Source of the DNA: Clostridia bacterium
Lineage (GTDB): Bacteria; Bacillota; Clostridia; Christensenellales; Borkfalkiaceae
Length of the DNA: 64,000 nucleotides
Direction of reading: 5' to 3'
Assembly (NCBI GenBank): GCA_017399185.1
Contig: JAFQEA010000005.1
Span: forward strand, 62,001-126,000
Shown: positions 42,932-50,931 of the stretch, piece by piece
Layout of the letters: each line of letters begins with the position of its first letter
How positions within the stretch are numbered: the first letter of the stretch is position 1
The notes under the pieces: model-generated
Told to the model about the DNA's origin: nothing
Database searches by the model: none
The model's input: the letters and a program-made list of their open reading frames with translations, nothing else
Program-made: the position numbers and the translations under genes

Positions 42932-44827
42932 ATGGCAAGTTTGTCACTTAAACATATTTTCAAAGTATATGATGGTAACGTTAAGGCAGTAAACGACTTC
43001 TGCATGGATATTGAAGACAAAGAATTTATCGTTTTCGTTGGTCCGTCAGGCTGCGGTAAGTCAACGACCTTACGTATGATTGCCGGTCTTGAAGAAATCA
43101 CCGCGGGTGAGCTTCAGATTGACGGCGAAATCGTTAACGACGTTGAGCCAAAGGATAGAAATATCGCAATGGTTTTCCAAAACTATGCACTTTATCCGCA
43201 TATGAGCGTTTATGAAAACATGGCTTTTGCCTTAAGGACTGCTCGCGTTCCTAAAGATATCATTCACGAAAAGGTTACCGAGGCTGCTGAAATCCTTGGT
43301 ATTACCGAATATCTTGAAAGAAAGCCAAAGGCTCTTTCAGGCGGTCAACGCCAACGTGTTGCTTTAGGTAGGGCAATCGTTCGTCAACCAAAGGTATTCC
43401 TTCTTGATGAGCCTTTATCAAACCTTGACGCCAAGCTTCGTGCGGCAATGAGATCTGAAATTTCAAGACTTCACCAACGCCTTGGCACAACCTTTATCTA
43501 CGTAACGCACGACCAGGTTGAAGCTATGACTATGGGTACGCGTATCGTTGTTATGAGGGACGGTTTCGTTCAACAAATCGATTCCCCAATGAATCTTTAC
43601 AGGTATCCTGACAATATGTTCGTTGCGGGCTTTATCGGCACACCGCAAATGAACTTCTTTGAAGGCGTTATCAATAAACGCGGTGATGAAGTCCGCTTCA
43701 GCCTTGACTGCGGCGCTGCGTTTGAAATGAACTATTCCTTTGCTGAAAAGATTCCTGTTAAGTATATGGACGGCAAATCAAAAGTTATCTTCGGCGTAAG
43801 ACCGGAAGACTTGAGAATCGCTAGACCTGACGCAACAGACAGCCACTTATGGTCACGCACTAAAGCCGTTGTTTCCGTTGTTGAAGTTCTCGGTAACGAA
43901 GTTATCTTATACGCTAACCTTAACGTTCAGAACCCTGACGACAAGACGGGCGCTATCACGGTTAAAACCGACCCTGACTTTATCGTTCACCCGGGCGACG
44001 TTATCGACGTTGAAGTTTCAAGACGTAAATTCCACGTATTCGATAAGGAAACCGAAAAGAGTATCAAAAAGAGAATCCCTGAACAAAATATCGTTAACGT
44101 TGATATCGCTAACAATACAATCAGGCTTGCAGAGCAATCATTTGCTATACCTTCTGCTATTGTTGTTGAAAGCAGCCGCCAGAACGTAGAACTCGTTATG
44201 CCTATTTCCGCGCTCACTATCGGTCGCGGCACAGCTAAAGCAAGGATTCACGGCGTTGAGCAAGTCGAAGACAAGACCCTTTATACGCTTGACGTTAACG
44301 GCAGTATTTTATTCTCACTTAAAGACGGTGAGCCGGAATACGGGGTTGGCGATGACGTAAGCTTTGATATCGATATGTGCAAGATTGCCGTTGCTGATTG
44401 CGGTATCGACCCAATGAATACAGTTAACTCAATCGACGGTGAATTCACTAAATCTAAAATCAGCAGAAAGGAATACCAATTCTATATGCAAATGGCAGGT
44501 CACAAGCTTGTTCCAAGCGTAAGAATTTGTGAAAAGCTGTTCGGCTGTAAAGGCACAAGGATTTTCAAGACGCCGCTTAACTATTCCTTTGACGCCTGTG
44601 CTGTCACCGCTAAACCTTATAATGAAGGCGATGAAGTCGGCAACGCGTTAATCGGTAAGGTTGTTTCTATTAAAGATTACGGCCACGTTAAATACGCTAC
44701 CTGCGATTGTAACGGCACTCAAGTCGTTGCCGCTTACGAGGGTCAGGTTGGTGATACTTTAGCGCTTGAAGTTAACGTTGATATGGTTACCATTAAGGAT
44801 AAAACCATTGATATCATAATCGTTTAA
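42932..44827 (+). CDS. malK: MalK/MsmX-type sugar ABC transporter ATPase with long C-terminal extension
   Basis: 631 residues against about 370 for MalK/UgpC. Residues 1-240: Walker A GPSGCGKST (37-45), Q-loop FQNYALYPHMSVYENM, signature LSGGQRQR, Walker B VFLLDEPLSNLD, H-loop THDQVEAMT. Residues about 240-365: the regular MalK OB/TOBE domain with FGVRPEDLRIA. About 265 more residues follow, with two further OB/TOBE-like segments (NGSILFSLKDGEPEYGVGDD near 455 and GNALIGKVVSIKDYGHV ... VGDTLALEVNVD at the end) flanking a segment with several Cys. It supplies ATPase activity for MalFG; the tail may have a regulatory role. AGGAG ribosome site 8 bases before the ATG, 15 bp after the amylase gene. 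Confidence 0.9.
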   Translation: MASLSLKHIFKVYDGNVKAVNDFCMDIEDKEFIVFVGPSGCGKSTTLRMIAGLEEITAGELQIDGEIVNDVEPKDRNIAMVFQNYALYPHMSVYENMAFALRTARVPKDIIHEKVTEAAEILGITEYLERKPKALSGGQRQRVALGRAIVRQPKVFLLDEPLSNLDAKLRAAMRSEISRLHQRLGTTFIYVTHDQVEAMTMGTRIVVMRDGFVQQIDSPMNLYRYPDNMFVAGFIGTPQMNFFEGVINKRGDEVRFSLDCGAAFEMNYSFAEKIPVKYMDGKSKVIFGVRPEDLRIARPDATDSHLWSRTKAVVSVVEVLGNEVILYANLNVQNPDDKTGAITVKTDPDFIVHPGDVIDVEVSRRKFHVFDKETEKSIKKRIPEQNIVNVDIANNTIRLAEQSFAIPSAIVVESSRQNVELVMPISALTIGRGTAKARIHGVEQVEDKTLYTLDVNGSILFSLKDGEPEYGVGDDVSFDIDMCKIAVADCGIDPMNTVNSIDGEFTKSKISRKEYQFYMQMAGHKLVPSVRICEKLFGCKGTRIFKTPLNYSFDACAVTAKPYNEGDEVGNALIGKVVSIKDYGHVKYATCDCNGTQVVAAYEGQVGDTLALEVNVDMVTIKDKTIDIIIV

Positions 44828-44840
44828 TAACAATAATTTA

Positions 44841-44886
44841 AACCCCTGCAACAGATAGGCGCTTAAGCTTTTTGCAGGGGTTTTTT
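44841..44886 (+). terminator. Terminator of the maltodextrin operon
   Basis: AACCCCTGCAA / TTGCAGGGGTT, loop of about 20 bases, then T6. Confidence 0.92.
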
Positions 44887-44901
44887 AGTGGCATTTTAGG
44901 C

Positions 44902-44932
44902 TGATAATCGACCTATAGCCCCACTTTTTGAT
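44902..44932 (+). repeat. Dispersed CTATAG-type motif, copy 6
   Basis: GATAATCGACCTATAG followed by CCCCACTTTTTGATAATT. Confidence 0.65.
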
Positions 44933-44942
44933 AATTTTAACT

Positions 44943-44972
44943 AAAAAAAGGCTGCATTTTGCAGCCTTTTTA
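44943..44972. terminator. Terminator downstream of the MATE gene
   Basis: AAAAAGGCTGC-ATTTT-GCAGCCTTTTT; symmetrical, serves the minus-strand MATE gene directly and could act on both strands. Confidence 0.92.
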
Positions 44973-44973
44973 A

Positions 44974-46362
44974 TTAATCTTGCTTGATTGGTGTATCGTT
45001 TGCGCCGGAAATCTTTTTAAGGGCACGTTTAAATTGGAAAACAAACAGTATTGCGGTAAAGGTTACTGCCAAAATATCTGCAATGGGTTCTGCCAAATAT
45101 ACGCCTATAGTACGGTTATCGACCAGATTAGGCATAATATAGATTAACGGGAGAAGCAATACAAATTTCCTTATAATGGCAACCGTTACTGAAGACAGTG
45201 CGTTGCCAAGTGATACAAAGGTCATCTGACAAGCGATTTGAATTCCAAATAAGAGCATGCCTGCAAAATAAATGCGTAAGGCCTTTGATGCAAAGTCGGC
45301 AAGGGCTTTATCGGGTGTGAATAGTGATACGAAAGCTTTAGGAAACGCCATAACTGCCGCCCAAATCGTTACGGAATATATAAGACAGGTTATAAGCAAA
45401 AGCTTATAGGTTTTCTTAACGCGGTCAGCGTTTTTTGCGCCGTAGTTAAAGCTTAAAATGGGTTGTGCGCCCTGTGCAACGCCTTGCGGCGGTAGCATTG
45501 CAAACTGCATTACGCTTGTCAGTATCGTCATTGACCCGACTGCAATATCGCCGCCGTATTTTAAAAGTGAAGAGTTAAAGCAGATCGAAATCACACTTTC
45601 GCTTGACTGCATAATAAAGGTTGCTGTGCCAAGCGCGATACACGGCAGTACTATTTTGGGTACGGGGGTAAGGTTTTTAAGCTTGAGCTTTAAAATTGAT
45701 TTATCACTGCATAAAAAGATGATAACCCACACGCAGGATAGGGCTTGCGAAATTATCGTTGCAAGCGCCGCGCCCTTTACGCCCATATTAAGCGCGTAAA
45801 TAAAAATAGGGTCTAAAATTATGTTGGAAACCGCACCGACTATTACCGACACCATTGAAATTTTTGTAAAGCCCTGTGCGGATATGAAGGCGTTCATACC
45901 GAGAGTCAGTTGAACAAAAATCGTGCCTATTGCGTAAATATTGATGTAATCGGTTGCATAACCTATGGTGTTTTGACTTGCGCCAAACGTAAGCAGTAGG
46001 TCACGGCTGAAAATTAAAAGTAGAACTGTCAGCACGGCTGAAATAATAATCAGCAAGCTAAAGCAAGAGCCAAGCGTTTTTTCAGCGCTTTCAGTATCCT
46101 TTTGCCCCATAAAAATGGAAGACCGCGGCGCCCCGCCAGAGCTTACCAGCGCGGCAAAGGCAGAAACTATCAAAATAATCGGCATACAAACGCCAACACC
46201 CGTTAAGGCAAGGTCGCCAACTTCGGGCATGTGTCCGATATAAATACGGTCAACCAGGTTGTAAAGCATATTGACAAGCTGCGCTATAACTGTCGGCAAG
46301 GATAGCTTAACCAAAAGCTTACCAACGGGCGCAGTGCCAAGCATTTCTTTATTGTTTTTCAT
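44974..46362 (-). CDS. MATE family efflux transporter
   Basis: 462 residues, about 12 membrane spans. N-terminal MLGTAPVGKLLVKLSLPTVIAQLVNMLYNLVDRIYIGH is the MATE signature region, repeated weakly in the second half (PQGVAQGAQPILSFNYGAK). Members export organic cations and drugs by Na+ or H+ antiport. Its promoter carries a palindrome at the transcription start. No regulator gene is adjacent. Substrate unknown. Confidence 0.92.
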   Translation of the reverse strand: MKNNKEMLGTAPVGKLLVKLSLPTVIAQLVNMLYNLVDRIYIGHMPEVGDLALTGVGVCMPIILIVSAFAALVSSGGAPRSSIFMGQKDTESAEKTLGSCFSLLIIISAVLTVLLLIFSRDLLLTFGASQNTIGYATDYINIYAIGTIFVQLTLGMNAFISAQGFTKISMVSVIVGAVSNIILDPIFIYALNMGVKGAALATIISQALSCVWVIIFLCSDKSILKLKLKNLTPVPKIVLPCIALGTATFIMQSSESVISICFNSSLLKYGGDIAVGSMTILTSVMQFAMLPPQGVAQGAQPILSFNYGAKNADRVKKTYKLLLITCLIYSVTIWAAVMAFPKAFVSLFTPDKALADFASKALRIYFAGMLLFGIQIACQMTFVSLGNALSSVTVAIIRKFVLLLPLIYIMPNLVDNRTIGVYLAEPIADILAVTFTAILFVFQFKRALKKISGANDTPIKQD

Positions 46363-46369
46363 TTATTCA

Positions 46370-46419
46370 CCTTGATATTTATCAAGGGATATTATAATAT
46401 TTTAGCCCGAAAATGTCAA
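46370..46419 (-). promoter_or_regulatory. MATE gene promoter with palindrome
   Basis: Minus strand: -35 TTGACA (46419-46414), 17 bp, -10 TATAAT (46396-46391). The perfect repeat CCTTGAT-ATTT-ATCAAGG (46370-46387) lies at the expected start site, in an operator position. Confidence 0.75.
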
Positions 46420-46493
46420 CGACAAAATTAAGTTTTTTTGGTACTTATGCCTTACGACTTTAATTTGGATATTATGTGCGCGCGTTGATATTC

Positions 46494-46522
46494 TTGACAA
46501 CGCGGTGTGTGTATATTATAAT
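46494..46522 (+). promoter_or_regulatory. Consensus promoter for the small membrane protein
   Basis: -35 TTGACA (46494-46499), 17 bp, -10 TATAAT (46517-46522). Confidence 0.88.
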
Positions 46523-46554
46523 GTAATTGTAAATAAATCACAAAGGGGATAAAT

Positions 46555-46842
46555 ATGTATAAGAACATTGGTAAAAAGATTAAAATTTTAGCAAAAGTCA
46601 TTTTTTGTATTGAAACGGTTTTATTCGTTGTTATAGGTTTGGCTGCGTTGGCAAGTGATGCCGTTGCGGGGGTTTTCTTCCTGCTTTTAGGCCCGGTTAT
46701 TGCTTGGGCTTCATCCTGGATTTTGTACGGCTTTGGTGAGCTTATCGTAAACGTAAAAGAAATCGCAGAGCGTATGCCTAATAAAAAACCGCCAGTCACA
46801 AAGGAGTACAAGGATTATTACGATAACGATGATTTGGCGTAA
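46555..46842 (+). CDS. Small membrane protein
   Basis: 95 residues with two membrane spans (about 10-32 and 37-60) and a charged cytoplasmic tail ending KEYKDYYDNDDLA. AAGGGG ribosome site and a consensus promoter show it is a real gene. Not assigned to a family; the layout resembles small clostridial membrane proteins of unknown role. Divergent from the MATE gene. Confidence 0.7.
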   Translation: MYKNIGKKIKILAKVIFCIETVLFVVIGLAALASDAVAGVFFLLLGPVIAWASSWILYGFGELIVNVKEIAERMPNKKPPVTKEYKDYYDNDDLA

Positions 46843-46876
46843 TAAATTTTACTCTTACTGCTGTATTAAAAAGATA

Positions 46877-46910
46877 CGATAACCGACCTATAGCCCTACT
46901 TTTTAGTTTA
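46877..46910 (+). repeat. Dispersed CTATAG-type motif, copy 7
   Basis: CGATAACCGACCTATAG followed by CCCTACTTTTTAGTTTAA. Confidence 0.65.
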
Positions 46911-46947
46911 ATTTGACAAGCTTTGGTAACTTAATTTACAAATTTTT

Positions 46948-46984
46948 TTGCGCACCTTTATTTATAGGTGCGCAAGTTTTTTTT
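46948..46984 (+). terminator. Terminator after the small membrane protein gene
   Basis: TTGCGCACCT / AGGTGCGCAA with T8 downstream. Confidence 0.92.
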
Positions 46985-47015
46985 ATTAATTTATTTTTTA
47001 TTTAGTCAAAAGTGA

Positions 47016-47044
47016 TTGATAAACTGATAAAAAGATGTTATACT
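47016..47044 (+). promoter_or_regulatory. Promoter of the anion permease gene
   Basis: -35 TTGATA (47016-47021), 17 bp, -10 TATACT (47039-47044). Confidence 0.75.
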
Positions 47045-47120
47045 ATTATTCCGTGCGGGTGAGTGCTTATTCATATCTTAACCCGTGCAAAGCAAATAAA
47101 CCTTGCACAAAGGAGAATAA

Positions 47121-48392
47121 ATGATTTACGCAATTATCTTGTTTGCGGTAACCTACGTTGGCATGATAGCTTTCAGCAAATACCGCCCGTTTATCGCATT
47201 AGGCTCTGCACTCATATTTATCGTCAGCGGTATGCTTCCGCTTGGTAAAATTTTCGGCGCGATTGACTTTAACGTGCTTTTAATGATTGCAGGTACAATG
47301 GGGCTTGTTCAGCTGTTTATCGATAGTAAAATGCCGGCGCTTTTAGCAGACTTTATCATGGCAAAGGTCCCAAACGTTCAAATTGCGGCAGTTGCACTTT
47401 CCTTGTTTGCAGGTATCGTTTCAGCCTTTATTGATAACGTTGCAACCGTTCTTATGATTGCGCCAATCGCGCTTGAAATCTGCAGAAAGCTTAAAACCAA
47501 CCCCGTTCCGTTTATTATCGGTATTGCGGTTTCATCAAACCTACAGGGCGCGGCGACGCTCGTTGGCGATACAACGGCAATTATGCTTGGCTCTTACGCG
47601 GATATGAGCTTTTTAGACTTCTTCTGGTATAAGGGTAGACCCGGTATATTCTTCGCGGTTGAGCTTGGCGCTATCGTTTCAGCAATCATTTTAGCGTGGC
47701 TTTTCCGTAAGGAAAAGGGCAAGATTGAAAAGTCAACCGAACGCACAAAGGTTAACGATTACGTTCCGACAGTATTGCTCCTTGGTACTATACTTTTACT
47801 TATTTTGGCGTCCTTTATACCAAATAAGCCTTCAATCACAAACGGACTTATCTGCGTTTCTTTATACGTTATCGGAATTGTTTATACTTGCATTAAAGAA
47901 AGGGGCTTTAAAACGGTTAAAGCAAGCGTTAAGGCAATCGACTTTGAAACTTTAGGTCTTCTTTTAGGCCTTTTCCTTATCATTGGCGGTATCACACATA
48001 TGGGCGTAATCGATAAGCTTGCAGGTCTTTTAGCAAAGCTTGGCGGTGGCAACGTATTCGTTTTATATACGGTTATCGTGTTTGGCTCGGTACTTATTTC
48101 TGCGTTTATCGACAATATCCCTTACGTTGCAACAATGCTGCCTGTTATTACCTTCCTTGCACAATCGCTTAACATTGACCCAACGATTTTATACTTCGGT
48201 TTATTGTCGGGTGCAACGCTCGGCGGTAACTGCACGCCAATCGGTGCTTCTGCAAATATCACGGGTATCGGTATTTTACGTAAGGAAGGCTATACCGTTA
48301 AAAACAGCGACTTCTTTAAAATCGGTATTCCGTTCACCTTTGGTGCGGTTATCCCAGCATACATTTATTTGTGGCTCTGCTACGGCCTGTAA
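47121..48392 (+). CDS. SLC13/ArsB-like anion permease
   Basis: 423 residues, 10-12 membrane spans, of the ArsB/NhaD/CitMHS superfamily. Two inverted-repeat signature loops are visible: AFIDNVATVLMIAPIALEI (about 93-111) and AFIDNIPYVATMLPVITFL (about 330-348), each followed by an 'SS/GATLGGNxTPIGASAN' element (GVSSNLQGAATLVGDTTA; LLSGATLGGNCTPIGASANI). The second resembles the ion/anion site of the family. Substrate (dicarboxylate, arsenite, sulfate or Na+/H+) cannot be told. AAGGAG ribosome site; monocistronic. Confidence 0.87.
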   Translation: MIYAIILFAVTYVGMIAFSKYRPFIALGSALIFIVSGMLPLGKIFGAIDFNVLLMIAGTMGLVQLFIDSKMPALLADFIMAKVPNVQIAAVALSLFAGIVSAFIDNVATVLMIAPIALEICRKLKTNPVPFIIGIAVSSNLQGAATLVGDTTAIMLGSYADMSFLDFFWYKGRPGIFFAVELGAIVSAIILAWLFRKEKGKIEKSTERTKVNDYVPTVLLLGTILLLILASFIPNKPSITNGLICVSLYVIGIVYTCIKERGFKTVKASVKAIDFETLGLLLGLFLIIGGITHMGVIDKLAGLLAKLGGGNVFVLYTVIVFGSVLISAFIDNIPYVATMLPVITFLAQSLNIDPTILYFGLLSGATLGGNCTPIGASANITGIGILRKEGYTVKNSDFFKIGIPFTFGAVIPAYIYLWLCYGL

Positions 48393-48412
48393 TTGTATAA
48401 CCCCAAAAACAG

Positions 48413-48446
48413 CGATAATCGGCTTATAGACGGGTTTTTATTAAAA
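48413..48446 (+). repeat. Dispersed CTATAG-type motif, copy 8
   Basis: GCGATAATCGGCTTATAGAC, then GGGTTTTTATTAAAACTAAC. Nearly identical over about 38 bp to the copy at 49913, the best evidence that the family is a true repeat. Confidence 0.75.
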
Positions 48447-48458
48447 CTAACAACGGAT

Positions 48459-48489
48459 AAAAGACGGGTTTTAAGCCCGTCTTTTTTTT
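48459..48489 (+). terminator. Terminator after the anion permease gene
   Basis: AAAAGACGGG / CCCGTCTTTT, loop TTTTAAG, then T8. Confidence 0.92.
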
Positions 48490-48510
48490 AAAAAATACTT
48501 GCAATTTTTT

Positions 48511-48538
48511 TTGGTATATGATAACATTATCATATAAT
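48511..48538 (+). promoter_or_regulatory. Promoter with perfect palindrome for the finger/PH gene pair
   Basis: Arms TATATGATAA (48515-48524) and TTATCATATA (48527-48536) form a perfect inverted repeat overlapping the -10 TATAAT (48533-48538); -35 is probably TTGGTA (48511-48516). Confidence 0.65.
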
Positions 48539-48558
48539 CAGGTAAACGGGGCAAATTA

Positions 48559-49212
48559 ATGGAAGAAAAGGTTTTGATCGAAAGCAAAAGATCTGAGTTA
48601 TTTAAAAATATATTTAGCTTTTTAATTTTGGGTTCGTTAATACTTAGTATATTTTTTTTGGTTGTAGCGCTTATTAATGGCGTAAGTAACCGTCATGAAG
48701 TTGCAAAGCAATTTTTGAAATCAAACTATGCAACGTATTATGATAAAGATAACAGATATTACTGTGATATATGCGGGCATAAATTTACCTTATATTCATA
48801 TGACATTGATAATATTATTTTTACACACGTTAAAAATAATCACAGTGACGTGCTGCCTACGATGTATCAAGCTGCTTCGCATTTATATTTCTTGCATTGG
48901 TTATTTTTGCTGTTAACGGCTATACATGTATTTGAGCATTATATTTATTCGCATAGGGTGATTGTCGTTACGGATAAAAACGTTTATTTAAAGACTGCAT
49001 TCGGTGGGAAAATTGCTTTCCCTATAGATAAAATTACTGCGTATGGCACTGCTAAAATTTTTTCCATAATACATATACACGCAATACGCGGTACTTTTAG
49101 GCTGTTACTTGTGTGGAATAATGATGAAATTGAGAAAATCTTAGATAAGGTTGTTAATCGCAAAAAGGGTGAACCGCTAAAAATTGACGATTCAGAGGAA
49201 AATTACTGTTAG
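48559..49212 (+). CDS. Membrane protein with C2H2-like finger and PH-like domain (copy 1)
   Basis: 217 residues. First membrane span about 17-40, then a loop with a C2H2-type finger: Cys69, Cys72, His90, His95 (CDIC ... THVKNNH). Second span about 109-127, then a PH-like beta domain (VIVVTDKNVYLKTAFGGKIAFPIDKITAYGTAKIFSIIHIHAIRGT, 134-179). If the N-terminus is inside, the finger faces outside and the PH domain lies in the cytoplasm. The second copy follows after 23 bp. The two share a near-identical PH segment but diverged loops. Family not recognised; zinc binding is inferred from spacing. More AT-rich than neighbours. Confidence 0.7.
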   Translation: MEEKVLIESKRSELFKNIFSFLILGSLILSIFFLVVALINGVSNRHEVAKQFLKSNYATYYDKDNRYYCDICGHKFTLYSYDIDNIIFTHVKNNHSDVLPTMYQAASHLYFLHWLFLLLTAIHVFEHYIYSHRVIVVTDKNVYLKTAFGGKIAFPIDKITAYGTAKIFSIIHIHAIRGTFRLLLVWNNDEIEKILDKVVNRKKGEPLKIDDSEENYC

Positions 49213-49235
49213 GTATTGAAATTAAGGAGTGAGTT

Positions 49236-49859
49236 ATGAAAGAAAACGTTTTGATTGTAAGTAAAGGCTCAAAAGCATATATAATATTTTCTAAAATTTT
49301 GATTGTAACGCTTCTTGTTGCATTTGCGACGTTTTTAGTTGTGGGGGTTTTTGACGCCATAGTAATACGTGCTCAAATTAAGCGTGATTTATGTGAAACT
49401 GCTCGAGAAGTGGATCATAATGGCAAAGAAACCTACGTGTGCCCTATGAAACATTATCATTATTGGAGTTCAGTTAACAAAAATAAGCTTTGGAGGCACT
49501 TTAAAAAAGAACATAGACAAGATATTAGCAGTTTTTATGCTTGCGGAAGGCAATGGTTTAGGTTTGCTTGGTTATTCTTATTTTTTGCAGGTTATCAAAT
49601 TCTATTACATTACGTTTTTTCAAAACAAAAAATAACCGTTACGGATAATAACGTTTATATAAAAACTGCGTTTGGTGCAAAGCTGATTTTGCCTATTGAT
49701 AAAATAACGGCGTACGGTGCTACTAAGATTTTTTCCATAATACATATACACGCGATACGTGGTACGGTTTATTTGCCGTTTATTGCAAACAACTGGGATA
49801 TAATGGAAGTTGTAAACAAGCTTATTAACGAAAGGAATAGTAATATAACTACCGCTTAA
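49236..49859 (+). CDS. Membrane protein with degenerate finger and PH-like domain (copy 2)
   Basis: 207 residues, a paralogue of the preceding gene. Same plan: span about 18-40, loop, span about 108-127, PH-like domain 132-180 (ITVTDNNVYIKTAFGAKLILPIDKITAYGATKIFSIIHIHAIRGT). In the loop Cys69 is kept but the second Cys is replaced by a CPMKHYH arrangement (His73, His75), with His88 and His93 conserved. A metal site could therefore be Cys-His3 rather than C2H2. AAGGAG ribosome site 8 bases before the ATG; probably co-transcribed with copy 1. Confidence 0.7.
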   Translation: MKENVLIVSKGSKAYIIFSKILIVTLLVAFATFLVVGVFDAIVIRAQIKRDLCETAREVDHNGKETYVCPMKHYHYWSSVNKNKLWRHFKKEHRQDISSFYACGRQWFRFAWLFLFFAGYQILLHYVFSKQKITVTDNNVYIKTAFGAKLILPIDKITAYGATKIFSIIHIHAIRGTVYLPFIANNWDIMEVVNKLINERNSNITTA

Positions 49860-49912
49860 ATAAAGTAATGGCACCCATAAAAAGATTGAGTATTTTCTGA
49901 TACCTGGTGTTG

Positions 49913-49950
49913 CGATAATCGGCTTATAGACGCACTTTTTATTAAAAATT
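49913..49950 (+). repeat. Dispersed CTATAG-type motif, copy 9
   Basis: GCGATAATCGGCTTATAGAC, then GCACTTTTTATTAAAAATTAAC. Close match to copy 8. Confidence 0.75.
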
Positions 49951-49966
49951 AACAACTTATTTAGGG

Positions 49967-50120
49967 GGTCCTGACGCCCACGTCGTGGGCTCAGGATGAC
50001 AACGTCTTACCCCAAGTGAGCGTTGGAATCCGTAAGCTTTGCTTTTAATTTATTGAAGACTTTTTGCGGTGCAAAAAGTTTACCATAATTATTTAGTAGA
50101 CAACGTTTTTGAATAGGCTA
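49967..50120. repeat. Mosaic of dispersed intergenic repeats
   Basis: GGGTCCTGACGC-[CCACGTCGTGG]-GCTCAGGATGACAACG has the same flanks as the element at 32445 with a different hairpin tip. It is followed by GAAGACTTTTTGC-GGT-GCAAAAAGTTT (50055-50082), a relative of the hairpin at 16665, and GACAACGTTTTTGAATAGGC (about 50099). No gene lies in 49860-50342 apart from the infC leader. Confidence 0.7.
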
Positions 50121-50170
50121 TCAAGGTCATAAAATTGCTACTACAAATTCTCAAAATGGGTGAAAATTGC

Positions 50171-50202
50171 TTGACAAAGATTTTTATAGGTGGTACTATA
50201 AT
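50171..50202 (+). promoter_or_regulatory. Promoter of the infC operon
   Basis: -35 TTGACA (50171-50176). The best -10 is TATAAT (50197-50202, spacing 20) or TACTAT (50194-50199, spacing 17). Confidence 0.7.
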
Positions 50203-50204
50203 CG

Positions 50205-50326
50205 TGCTTGAAGCAGAAGTAACCTTCTCACCGCCAGATATTTAAAGCGGTACATATTAGTAAACGGCTTACTAACTTATGGGATATTATCGGGTTTTTC
50301 TGCGTGAAAAGCCCGTTATTTTTTTG
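50205..50326 (+). ncRNA. infC-rpmI-rplT leader (L20-type autoregulatory leader) with attenuator
   Basis: About 135-nt leader containing AGAAGTAACCTTCTCACC, a segment typical of Firmicutes infC leaders, then a terminator stem CGGGTTTTTC (50291-50300) / GAAAAGCCCG (50306-50315) followed by TTATTTTTTT. In B. subtilis, L20 binding to this type of leader causes premature termination. The layout here supports the same control of infC-rpmI-rplT. Confidence 0.78.
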
Positions 50327-50342
50327 CTAGGAGGCAACACTT

Positions 50343-50858
50343 ATTAACGTTCAGAATAACATCAACGAAATGATTCGCCACCAAGAAGTCCGCTTAATCG
50401 GTGAAGACGGCAGCCAGCTTGGTATCATGAGTGCGCAAAAGGCTTTAGAAATTGCTGAAGCAGCAAATTTAGACCTTGTTGAAATTTCACCACAAGCAAA
50501 GCCGCCCGTTTGCAAGATTATGGATTACGGTAAATACCGCTTTGAAGTCCTTAAAAAGCAAAAGGAAGCTAAAAAGAACCAAAAGGTTATTGAGCTTAAA
50601 GAAATCTGGCTTTCAATGACCATTGATATTGGCGACCTTAACGTTAAGGCAAACCAAACGCGCAAGTTTATCGCGGCAGGCAATAAGGTTAAAGTTTCCA
50701 TCAGGCTTCGCGGCCGTCAGAACGCCCACTCATCAATGGGTATTGACGTTATGAACAGATTTTACGAAATGGTTCAGGACGTTTCAACTATGGAAAGAAA
50801 GCCTGTTTTGGAAGGCAGAAACATTTTAATGATTCTCGTTCCTAAAAAGGATAAATAA
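50343..50858 (+). CDS. infC: Translation initiation factor IF-3
   Basis: 171 residues. The start is taken as ATT at 50343: AGGAGG (50329-50334) lies 8 bases upstream and the codons ATT-AAC-GTT-CAG-AAT-AAC-ATC-AAC-GAA continue into the conserved EVRLIGEDGSQLGIMS. The next in-frame ATG (50370) lacks a ribosome site and would cut into the N-domain. AUU starts are a known feature of infC, allowing IF-3 to repress its own translation. The C-domain (EIWLSMTIDIGDLNVKANQTRKFIAAGNKVKVSIRLRGR) is complete. IF-3 binds the 30S subunit and proofreads start-codon pairing. Confidence 0.95.
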   Translation: MNVQNNINEMIRHQEVRLIGEDGSQLGIMSAQKALEIAEAANLDLVEISPQAKPPVCKIMDYGKYRFEVLKKQKEAKKNQKVIELKEIWLSMTIDIGDLNVKANQTRKFIAAGNKVKVSIRLRGRQNAHSSMGIDVMNRFYEMVQDVSTMERKPVLEGRNILMILVPKKDK

Positions 50859-50931
50859 GGTAATATTTTTTAGCGCCACGGCGCAATAACTATATTAATA
50901 ATAAAATCAACATAAACACGGAGGGTAAATT

